A stretch of 64,000 bases of DNA, from assembly GCA_026003255.1 (NCBI GenBank), contig BPGX01000003.1, positions 124,001 through 188,000 of the forward strand, read 5' to 3'. This DNA comes from Bacteroidia bacterium (lineage in GTDB: Bacteria > Bacteroidota > Bacteroidia > B-17B0 > Aurantibacillaceae). The notes under the pieces were generated by a model. The model saw nothing but the letters and a program-made list of their open reading frames with translations, had not been told where the DNA came from and did no database searches. This document shows, piece by piece, positions 57,101-64,000 of this stretch. Position 1 is the stretch's first letter. Each line of letters begins with the position of its first letter. A program made the translations under genes and the position numbers.

Positions 57101-58522
57101 TCCTTCAATACCTGTGAAAAATAAAATTGGTATGTATACAATAAGAATGATAATTTGTCCGAATACTGCAGCATTTGAGATTCTGGATGCTGAATAAAAA
57201 ACGATTGATTTTTTGTTTAATGTTCCGAAATGCTTTGATGAGTGTATTAAATGAAACAATACGGATTCTACAATAATGACTGAACCATCAACAATAAGCC
57301 CAAAATCTAATGCGCCTAAACTCATTAAGTTTCCTGACACTTTTAATATACTCATCAAAATGACTGCAAACATCATTGAAAGAGGAATGACGGATGCTAC
57401 TACCAATCCAAAATAGATATTACCTAAAAATAATATCAGTACAATTATTACAATCAGCGCACCTTCTAAAAGATTCTTAAATACTGTGCTAATGGTAGAA
57501 TTGACCATTTTGGTTCTATCTAAAAATGGTTCAATTTTTACTCCTACAGGAAGAGTAGTTTGGATTTGGTTTATTTTTTCTTTTACTTTCTCAATGACCC
57601 GATTACTATTTTCTCCTTTTAACATCATCACGATACCACCAGCTACTTCATAGGAATATTGGCCGTTTTGAGAGGTGTAAACTAATGAACCATATCTTGG
57701 CGCATAGGATATTCTAACATTGGCAATGTCTTTAATTTGAATGGGTATTCCTGATGCATTGTTTTTAATTACAATGTTTTCAATATCTTTAATAGTATTG
57801 ATAATTCCTTCGCTACGAATAAAATAAGCGGTTTTATTTTTTTCAATATACGCACTTCCCACATTTTGATTGTTTTTTTCTAATGCAGTAAGTATTTCAT
57901 CAAATGAAACTTGATAAGCGTTTAGTTGATAAGGATTTATGGCTATTTCGAATTGTTTGAGTTTTCCACCGAATGAACTAACATCGGCCACGCCCGGGAT
58001 TCCTAAGAGTTGTCGACGAACTATCCAATCCTGAATTTCCCGCAAATCCGTTAAAGAGTATTGATGTTCAAAGCCGTTTTCAGGGCGAATGACGTATTGA
58101 TAAATTTCACCAAGGCCTGTTGTAATAGGCGCTAATTCGGGATTCCCGATTTGTTGTGAAATTTCATTTTGAACCTTTTGTAATCTCTCGCTGATTTGTT
58201 GACGTGCCCAGTAAATATCCACATTATCGTTGAATACAATGGTAATGAGCGATAAACCAAATCTTGAGAAGCTTCTTAGTTCTTCTATTCCTGGAATGTT
58301 GCTACACGCTTGTTCGATAGGAAAAGTTACTTTTCGTTCAATGTCCTGTGCAGCAAAGGAAGGAGCAACTGTGATTATTTGCACTTGATTGTTAGTAATA
58401 TCCGGTACAGCATCAATTGATAAATTCTGAAATTGATAGATACCAATAATAATGATTAATAATGTTGATGCTATAATAAACCATCTGTTGTTTAATGAAA
58501 ATTGAATGATTGAATTAATCAT
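54179..58522 (-). CDS. CzcA-family RND metal transporter fused to a TolC/CzcC-like outer-membrane factor
   Basis: The 1447-residue protein is a CzcA-type RND pump over about residues 1-1035 (AVPDITNNQVQIITVAPSF; DFGLIVDGSVIIVE in TM4; GGEFMPTLEEGDFAVETRL; the porter regions; the last TM LFLLPILYYNFIL). A signal-like segment (TFLIIMSIAMIPFAQSQ) follows at about 1045. Then comes an outer-membrane factor domain: LSYQQCLDSALKNHPKIKMQNIL, and a helical barrel pattern to the end. The DFGxxxDG motif suggests divalent cations such as Zn, Co or Ni. An internal signal peptide implies processing or a linked topology. Confidence 0.9.
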   Translation of the reverse strand: MINSIIQFSLNNRWFIIASTLLIIIIGIYQFQNLSIDAVPDITNNQVQIITVAPSFAAQDIERKVTFPIEQACSNIPGIEELRSFSRFGLSLITIVFNDNVDIYWARQQISERLQKVQNEISQQIGNPELAPITTGLGEIYQYVIRPENGFEHQYSLTDLREIQDWIVRRQLLGIPGVADVSSFGGKLKQFEIAINPYQLNAYQVSFDEILTALEKNNQNVGSAYIEKNKTAYFIRSEGIINTIKDIENIVIKNNASGIPIQIKDIANVRISYAPRYGSLVYTSQNGQYSYEVAGGIVMMLKGENSNRVIEKVKEKINQIQTTLPVGVKIEPFLDRTKMVNSTISTVFKNLLEGALIVIIVLILFLGNIYFGLVVASVIPLSMMFAVILMSILKVSGNLMSLGALDFGLIVDGSVIIVESVLFHLIHSSKHFGTLNKKSIVFYSASRISNAAVFGQIIILIVYIPILFFTGIEGKMFQPMAQVVLFALIGSFLLSITYVPVMCLWLSESLSVKHSNWSEKIMLMIEKYYLRLFNFLFKKSKIFVTTFILLFIFSIWLLINMGGEFMPTLEEGDFAVETRLITGTGLNTTIDYCQKASTLLTQSFPDEVEKVVSKIGSGEIPTDPMPIESADMMVILSPIEKWKKAKSFDELATKMQEKLSNIVGLSTSFQYPVQMRFNELIAGAKQDVVCKIFGENIDTLKKFAQIIQSKISTIKGTEGIYVEPIYGQPQLIIRFDREKLARYNISIEEANKVIQAIVAGIPAGQLYQNERKFDIIVRLDSTLKNMDEIKNILIPTQNQNWIPLNKLADIVIQTDINQIQRENAKRRIIVGFNVRGRDVESVINELKIKLKSIRLPASYFVEFGGSFQNLQSAKKRLSITVPIALLLIFIMLFTSFRSMKQSILVFSTIPMSIVGGIFFLYFRNMPFSISAGVGFIALFGIAVLNGIVLVSEFNHHKEKHYIILRIVISGITKRLRPVLMTATVASLGFLPMFLNTGIGANVQKPLATVVIGGIITSTLLTLFLLPILYYNFILKQKNSFRLSNKTFLIIMSIAMIPFAQSQTILSYQQCLDSALKNHPKIKMQNILSEYQKQLVNTSWNINKTQIQFQYGQYNGIYNDNAISVQQNVLFPTIYTQQKNILSTEWKISELRKTLEKYDVITNTKKLFYEIVILNENIKRLQKQDSIFTIIKNIIDLKATKGDISLMEKSSFDQLYYQNKIQLDFVNTEKKQLLLLLELLTGVSNILDVQYTDISINPPETTTTQQIETHPILQLSQQEQILQHQKIQLEKNKIFPDFIFGYTNQSLKGWGTDNIYYPISKRFQYSYIGLEIPIFLRHQTQKIKAEEKLLKYYTYKYELDKNNLIYEVRKLQQKYLDLKNIITRYKQELLPNARLLLEKATLNYQKGNINFIEWSMYVQQSIQQELDYLKYTQELNNCTILLNYYLTN

Positions 58523-58600
58523 TTTTTTATGATTTAAAAATGTGATGATGAAAAAAAAGAATACAGAGAAGTAAAAAATAACTTCTCAATTAGAAAAATA

Positions 58601-58984
58601 CTAAGATAACAAACGTTTCGGTGGATGCCAGATGGAACGATAATTTAATAACAATTGACTGATACTTCTTAAAACAGGGAATTCTATTTTCTTGAATTCA
58701 ACAAAGGATATATTTATTCTTTCAAAGGTATTAGAGTAAATGTGAATGTGTGCACAATTTTGATGATCCTTAAATGGCAAATGTTGATGATTATCTGATG
58801 AATTGGAATGTTGATGATTGAAATAATGTAACATAAAGAAACTATAAAAATTGATTTTATCATTCGTTTGATGTTCATAATAATGTTGAATTAGAAAAGG
58901 AAACTTAATGACTTCTTCACCGTCAAATACAATATCGATACTGACGATAGTGATAATAAGATATTTTACAAACAATTGAAACAC
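58601..58984 (-). CDS. Small His-rich protein preceding the metal efflux genes
   Basis: The 127-residue product starts at a GTG with an N-terminal hydrophobic stretch (LFVKYLIITIVSIDIVF). A His-rich centre follows (HYFNHQHSNSSDNHQHLPFKDH and NCAHIHIY, at least 12 His), and it ends SIWHPPKRLLS. I recall similar proteins in Bacteroidota, with LPFKxH and WxPPK at the end, upstream of czcA, but cannot verify this. Binding of divalent metal is suggested by the His content. It precedes czcA by 78 bases in the same direction. The -7 box TAATTTTG at 58989-58996 is only 4 bases from the GTG, so either the start is further in or that box is not used. Confidence 0.65.
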   Translation of the reverse strand: MFQLFVKYLIITIVSIDIVFDGEEVIKFPFLIQHYYEHQTNDKINFYSFFMLHYFNHQHSNSSDNHQHLPFKDHQNCAHIHIYSNTFERINISFVEFKKIEFPVLRSISQLLLNYRSIWHPPKRLLS

Positions 58985-59163
58985 GGTACAAAATTACAAA
59001 ATAATGTTTTGTGAAATTTTTGATTCCGATTTCTAAGGAAAGCATGATTGCATCTATATGACGTTGAATTTTTTATTAACATAAATTAACATTTATTTTC
59101 TTTTGTATGTTGATGAATAATTTCATAAAATTGCGACCGAAAATTAGTTGCAGTAAATTGTAA

Positions 59164-59286
59164 CTAATTTATCAAGACGCGAGGAGAGAACTGGCTCGAT
59201 GAATCGCGGGCAACCTGTTGCAAATGTTTGTTGTAATAAGGTGCCAAATCCAGCCGCGGATGAAAAAACGCGGAAAGATAAATTAG
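59164..59286 (+). promoter_or_regulatory. SAM-I (S-box) riboswitch
   Basis: All core parts are present. P1 is a perfect 10-bp stem (CTAATTTATC at 59164-59173 with GATAAATTAG at 59277-59286). P2 is CGCGA (59178) with TCGCG (59204), including the kink-turn region GAGGAGAGAACTGGC and GATGAA. P3 is around CAACCTG and AAGGTGCC. P4 is CCGCG (59254) with CGCGG (59269). The sequence fits the S-box consensus around ACTGGCTCGATGAA and GGTGCCAAATCC. It binds S-adenosylmethionine. P1 ends 6 nt before the ATG of a 49-codon ORF, so SAM binding would probably block translation of that ORF. Confidence 0.95.
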
Positions 59287-59292
59287 AAATCT

Positions 59293-59442
59293 ATGAAAAC
59301 ACTAAACAAACAATCAGTAGTAAAAAGTTTTAAGCTTACAAAATTGTCTTTGGCTACGGCTAAAAAGAAACGTTATAGTTTTGTAAATTACTTCATGTTA
59401 TCATGCATGTGTTGTTGTATGTGCTGTTTCATGTTTAACTAA
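59293..59442 (+). CDS. Met/Cys-rich leader peptide ORF of the methionine operon
   Basis: A 49-codon ORF starts ATGAAAACACTAAAC and ends in TAA at 59440-59442. The first 34 residues are ordinary and basic (KTLNKQSVVKSFKLTKLSL, ATAKKKRYSFVNYF). The last 15 are MLSCMCCCMCCFMFN: four Met and six Cys, ten sulfur residues in fifteen. Such bias, directly between a SAM-I riboswitch and metY, is the hallmark of an attenuation leader peptide. Its role as an attenuator is inference: no experiment is known to me, but polycysteine leader ORFs do control cysteine genes in mycobacteria. It could also be a small secreted or membrane peptide, though there is no signal peptidase site. Confidence 0.75.
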   Translation: MKTLNKQSVVKSFKLTKLSLATAKKKRYSFVNYFMLSCMCCCMCCFMFN

Positions 59443-59478
59443 ATCATTTCCCTTCTTACATAACTTTCGATTTTCATA

Positions 59479-59531
59479 AAACGGGATAAACATCGGGAGA
59501 TGTTTTATACGCTTGTCTCTCGTTTGTTTTT
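59479..59531 (+). terminator. Terminator-like hairpin between leader ORF and metY
   Basis: AAACGGGA (59479-59486) pairs with TCTCGTTT (59518-59525) with one G-U, enclosing an inner hairpin AAACATC/GATGTTT with a GGGA loop (59488-59505). GTTTTT follows at 59526-59531. A different pairing, ATAAAAC (59476-59482) with GTTTTAT (59502-59508), is possible and would exclude the outer stem. Such alternatives are typical for attenuators, but this is a hand prediction. Confidence 0.5.
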
Positions 59532-59571
59532 CCCCCTAAACAATAATCTTATACCCAAATAGCATCATTAA

Positions 59572-60951
<1,380 letters not shown>

Positions 60952-60955
60952 AAGT

Positions 60956-61996
60956 ATGGAGATTCTAAAGATTGGTAATTTGGAATTAGAAAATGGAGGC
61001 CAGTTGAAAGATGTTCAACTGGCCTACCATACTTATGGAAATTATATTCCGGGTAAAACACCAGTTGTGTGGGTGTGCCATGCTCTTACCGCCAACAGTG
61101 ATGTCTTTAGCTGGTGGCCAGGGTTATTTGGCCAAAAAGATTTATTCAATCCAGTTGATTACTTTATTATTTGCGTCAATAATCTTGGATCTTGTTATGG
61201 AAGTACCGGCCCATTGAGTATCAATCCAGATACAAAAAGCCCTTATTTTCATCATTTTCCTAAGATTACAATTAGAGATATTGTAAATTCACTAAATACA
61301 TTGAGAAAAAAATTAGGTATTGATCAAATTGATCTTTTAATTGGAGGTTCACAGGGTGGCCAAATTGCTCTTGAATGGGCATTATTAGAAAATAAGTTAA
61401 TTAAAAATCTTGTTTTGGTATCTACGAATGCAAAACATTCCGCATGGGGCATTGCATTTAATGAAAGTCAGCGATTAGCCATTTTCTCTGACAGGACTTA
61501 TTTTAGCTATAATAAAGATGGAGGAACAAAAGGTCTACAGGCAGCAAGAAGTATTGCCTTACTGAGCTATCGTAACTATAAAACTTACACGCATTTCCAG
61601 ACAGATGATGAATCATTAAATTTCGTTGGTCGCAAAGCAGCAACTTATCAGCAATATCAAGGTAAAAAACTCGTTAATCGTTTTAATGCATTTTCTTATG
61701 TGGCGCTTTCATACGCCATGGATAGTCACGATGTTTTTAGAGGTAGGACAAATGATTGTTTGAAATCGATAAAAGCAAATACTCTTGTTATTGGTATTAA
61801 AGAAGATATATTATTTCCAATTGAAGAACAGGAATTTCTGGCAAAATCAATAGATAATGCTCATTTTGAAATCATTGAATCTCTATATGGACATGATGGC
61901 TTTTTGATAGAAACTCAAAAATTATCAGAGATAATAAAATCTTTCTTAAAGAAAAAAATTATTGACAATAAAAAATTAATTTATGAGAGGATTTAA
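60956..61996 (+). CDS. metX: Homoserine O-acetyltransferase
   Basis: The 346-residue alpha/beta-hydrolase has QLAYHTYGNYIPGKTPVVWVCHALTANSD and INNLGSCYGSTGPLS-like NNLGSCYGSTGP. The nucleophile Ser is in GGSQGGQIALEW (about 136); most family members have Met after the Ser. The catalytic Asp and His fit KEDILFP and YGHDGFLIE near the C-terminus. It makes O-acetylhomoserine from homoserine and acetyl-CoA. Its last 14 bases overlap the start of hom in another frame. Confidence 0.94.
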   Translation: MEILKIGNLELENGGQLKDVQLAYHTYGNYIPGKTPVVWVCHALTANSDVFSWWPGLFGQKDLFNPVDYFIICVNNLGSCYGSTGPLSINPDTKSPYFHHFPKITIRDIVNSLNTLRKKLGIDQIDLLIGGSQGGQIALEWALLENKLIKNLVLVSTNAKHSAWGIAFNESQRLAIFSDRTYFSYNKDGGTKGLQAARSIALLSYRNYKTYTHFQTDDESLNFVGRKAATYQQYQGKKLVNRFNAFSYVALSYAMDSHDVFRGRTNDCLKSIKANTLVIGIKEDILFPIEEQEFLAKSIDNAHFEIIESLYGHDGFLIETQKLSEIIKSFLKKKIIDNKKLIYERI

Positions 61997-63236
61997 TATT
62001 GGGCTTTTTGGTTTTGGCACTGTGGGACAAGGAGTTTATGATATATTAAAGGATTTGAATTATTCAAAATTGGGGACGATTCAGAAAATTTGTGTAAAAG
62101 ATCCAGTTAAGTCCAGAAAAATCAGTAAAGAAAACTTTGTATATAATAAAGAAGAAATTTTGTTAGATGAAAAAATAGATGTGATTATTGAAACTATTGA
62201 TGATCCTGAAGAAGCATTTAAAATAGTAAAGACAGCACTTGATCATAAAAAACATGTAATTACTGCAAACAAAAAAATGTTAGCTTATCATCTAAAAGAA
62301 TTAACCAATATTGCAAAAACACAGGGCGTAGCATTTTTATACGAAGCATCTTCTTGCGGAAGCATTCCCATTATTCGTTTACTTGATAATTTCTATACTA
62401 TTGATGAATTATTGTATGTAGGAGGTATTTTTAATGGCACAACTAACTATATCCTTCATAAAATTGATGAAGAAAATTTGATCTTTCAAACCGCATTAAA
62501 ACAAGCCCAAGAAAAGGGCTTTGCAGAAAGCGATCCAACCAATGATATTGAAGGATTGGATTCATTATACAAATTAATTATCATTACATATCATGCTTAT
62601 GGTATAATGCTGGATGTTAAAAAAGTACCACTGTTGGGTATAAGTACATTGAACGACATTGACATAAAGTTTGCAAAAAAACATCATTTGAAAATTCGTT
62701 TAGTGGCGTATTCTGGAATAAAGAATAATCAATACGTTGCTTTTGTTTTACCAATATTCGTAAATAAGAACAGCCCTCTTTATCACACAGAGTATGAATA
62801 TAATGCAGTTGTACTTGAGTCAAGGTATTCCAGTCAACAATTCTTGAAAGGTAAGGGAGCGGGTAGCTATCCAACGGCTTCATCAATTATTGCTGACTTA
62901 CAAAGCATTGCTAATAATTATAAATATCGTAATCATAAAGAGAGCACAGTAAATATTGGCACAATTGATTTTGATAAAGATATTAAATTTGTTGTATATC
63001 TTCGTAAAAATGTTTTGTCTGATAATATACTCATTAATTGGGAAAAAAGATATGTTTTAGATAATCAAGAATTTGGTATAGCTAATGTCAATCTAAAAGA
63101 ATTAAAGAAGATTACAGAAGAAATAAGAAAATCTAATGGATTTATAGCTTTGTGGAATGATCCATGGAATAGAAAAAACACACATCTGGAAAATCATATT
63201 GAACAAGTAAAAGAAGTAAATCAAATTGAAATTTGA
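61983..63236 (+). CDS. Homoserine dehydrogenase
   Basis: The 417-residue protein has the NAD(P) motif GLFGFGTVGQGVYD, TANKKMLAYH, the conserved EASSCGSIPIIRLLD, GGIFNGTTNYILHK, and the catalytic AESDPTNDIEGLDS (about 180). The C-terminal part beyond residue 330 is not a clear ACT domain, so allosteric control may differ. It makes homoserine, the substrate of MetX. Being under the same SAM riboswitch ties homoserine flow to methionine demand rather than threonine. The start at 61983 overlaps metX. Confidence 0.93.
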   Translation: MRGFNIGLFGFGTVGQGVYDILKDLNYSKLGTIQKICVKDPVKSRKISKENFVYNKEEILLDEKIDVIIETIDDPEEAFKIVKTALDHKKHVITANKKMLAYHLKELTNIAKTQGVAFLYEASSCGSIPIIRLLDNFYTIDELLYVGGIFNGTTNYILHKIDEENLIFQTALKQAQEKGFAESDPTNDIEGLDSLYKLIIITYHAYGIMLDVKKVPLLGISTLNDIDIKFAKKHHLKIRLVAYSGIKNNQYVAFVLPIFVNKNSPLYHTEYEYNAVVLESRYSSQQFLKGKGAGSYPTASSIIADLQSIANNYKYRNHKESTVNIGTIDFDKDIKFVVYLRKNVLSDNILINWEKRYVLDNQEFGIANVNLKELKKITEEIRKSNGFIALWNDPWNRKNTHLENHIEQVKEVNQIEI

Positions 63237-63346
63237 AATGTTTGTATAATTTATTCAGAATGATTTTAATTGTGTAAGATAAGGAGATTGTAATAATGAC
63301 ATATTAGTAATTATTTGTTATATTCCCACCTTAAAATTAAAGTAAT

Positions 63347-63874
63347 ATGTTTGGCATTTTACCTCCTATCAATTTTATGCAATGGATTGAAGAAAATAAA
63401 GAATTTTTAAAGCCACCCGTTAATAATCGTGTTGTTTATAAAAACACTGAATTTATCATTATGGTAGTCGGTGGACCTAATTCCAGAAAAGATTATCACT
63501 ACAACGAAGGTGAAGAATTTTTTTACCAAATGAAAGGAGATATTATTGTCAAAATTCAGGATAATGGAAAAGCTCGAGAAGTTCCTATTAAAGAAGGTGA
63601 GATATTTTTATTGCCACCTCGTGTTCCGCATAATCCAATAAGATTCAAAGATACGATTGGATTGGTTATTGAACGCAAACGAAGAGAAAATGAAAAAGAC
63701 GGATTGTTGTGGTTTTGCGAAAAATGTAATCACAAACTTTATGAAGAATACTTTCAACTTACGGATATTACGACACAATTTCAAAGAGTATTTGAAAAGT
63801 TCTACAATTCATTAGAATTAAGAACTTGCAAAAATTGTGGTGCTGTTTTAGAACCACCACCTGTGATTGCATAA
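63347..63874 (+). CDS. 3-hydroxyanthranilate 3,4-dioxygenase
   Basis: The 175-residue cupin has Fe(II) ligands in HYNEGEEFFYQMKGD (His, Glu) and RVPHNPIRF (His). The C-terminal rubredoxin-like site CEKC (about 124-127) with CKNCG (about 163-167) is typical of bacterial HAAO. It opens the ring of 3-hydroxyanthranilate in the kynurenine route to quinolinate and NAD or in tryptophan breakdown. No other kynurenine-pathway gene is in the window. Confidence 0.93.
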   Translation: MFGILPPINFMQWIEENKEFLKPPVNNRVVYKNTEFIIMVVGGPNSRKDYHYNEGEEFFYQMKGDIIVKIQDNGKAREVPIKEGEIFLLPPRVPHNPIRFKDTIGLVIERKRRENEKDGLLWFCEKCNHKLYEEYFQLTDITTQFQRVFEKFYNSLELRTCKNCGAVLEPPPVIA

Positions 63875-63884
63875 TTTAATATGT

Positions 63885-64000
63885 ATGAAAAAATTGTTTG
63901 CTTATTTCTTTCAGGGACTTGTTGTTTTAGTGCCCGTCATTATTACTTTGTATATTATTCTAAAAATCATTTCTATTTTTGTTGATTTCTTTGTCTGGAT
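63885..64000 (+). CDS. DUF502 family membrane protein, 3' partial
   Basis: The ORF opens at the ATG at 63885 and runs to the window edge without a stop, 38 codons visible: MKKLFAYFFQGLVVLVPVII, then TLYIILKIISIFVDFFVW. The start with KxxxxFxQGLxxLVPxxIT is typical of the DUF502 family of inner-membrane proteins of unknown function. Confidence 0.75.
   Translation, partial: MKKLFAYFFQGLVVLVPVIITLYIILKIISIFVDFFVW

Noticed and set aside
61983..61996. Overlap of metX and hom as a possible frameshift fusion
   Set aside because: Both proteins have full-length, family-typical ends, so this is an ordinary overlap in an operon.

Overview
The window is AT-rich chromosomal DNA from a member of the Bacteroidota, most likely a Chitinophagales or Sphingobacteriales-type lineage. 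The evidence is a set of lineage markers: type IX secretion (T9SS) cargo with type A and gliding-type C-terminal domains, three PorP/SprF-family proteins, PD40 proteins with OmpA or SPOR-like anchors, a BshB1 bacillithiol enzyme, a CzcA protein fused to its outer-membrane channel, -7 boxes of the form TAnnTTTG, and almost no Shine-Dalgarno sequences.

Layout. 1-1.4 kb holds two cell-surface ORFs (the first cut by the window edge, the second ending inside a dispersed repeat). 1.6-3.4 kb has purN, a cysteine desulfurase overlapping it, and a convergent tRNA-Ala(GGC). 3.5-12.9 kb is a surface block: a giant Ig-repeat adhesin broken by many frameshifts, a PorP/SprF protein, and two paralogous PD40 proteins. 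13-17.6 kb has a T9SS-sorted protein divergent from a BamA/TamA-like protein, then a PaaG-like hydratase/isomerase and a JmjC-type cupin. 17.7-21.6 kb is a second, intact adhesin-PorP pair; the adhesin carries a C10 tract. 21.6-24.1 kb is housekeeping (prs, rplY/ctc, lolA-like). 24.3-31.6 kb (minus) has a barrel protein and a very long PorE-like TPR/PD40/coiled-coil/SPOR protein broken by frameshifts. 31.6-36.4 kb has maeB (one frameshift) and recQ. 36.8-42.8 kb has clpS, an M48 protease, a frameshifted PorP, a decayed L,D-transpeptidase-like gene, xerC/D, a glycosyltransferase and a UDP-glucuronate decarboxylase. 42.8-52.5 kb has an OmpA protein, an SDR, a barrel protein, tgt, an ABC exporter, an RlmI-like methyltransferase, a Cys/Lys-rich secreted protein, a glutathione peroxidase, bshB1 and a small membrane protein. 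52.5-53.0 kb is a gene-free patch of dispersed repeats. 53.0-59.0 kb (minus) is a heavy-metal RND efflux operon. 59.1-63.2 kb is a methionine operon, metY-metX-hom, led by a SAM-I riboswitch. The window closes with a 3-hydroxyanthranilate dioxygenase and the start of a DUF502 membrane protein.

The best candidate for an undescribed system is the leader of the methionine operon. A SAM-I aptamer with a perfect 10-bp P1 ends 6 nt before the ATG of a 49-codon ORF. The last 15 residues of that ORF (MLSCMCCCMCCFMFN) include ten Met or Cys. A terminator-like hairpin follows, then metY. This looks like a two-layer device: the riboswitch controls translation of a peptide whose own translation reads Met/Cys supply.

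Indels of one base, mostly in A/T homopolymers, break several genes (3.5-8 kb, 27-31.6 kb, maeB, the third PorP, the L,D-transpeptidase). Because housekeeping maeB is affected, sequencing error must be excluded before calling these pseudogenes.
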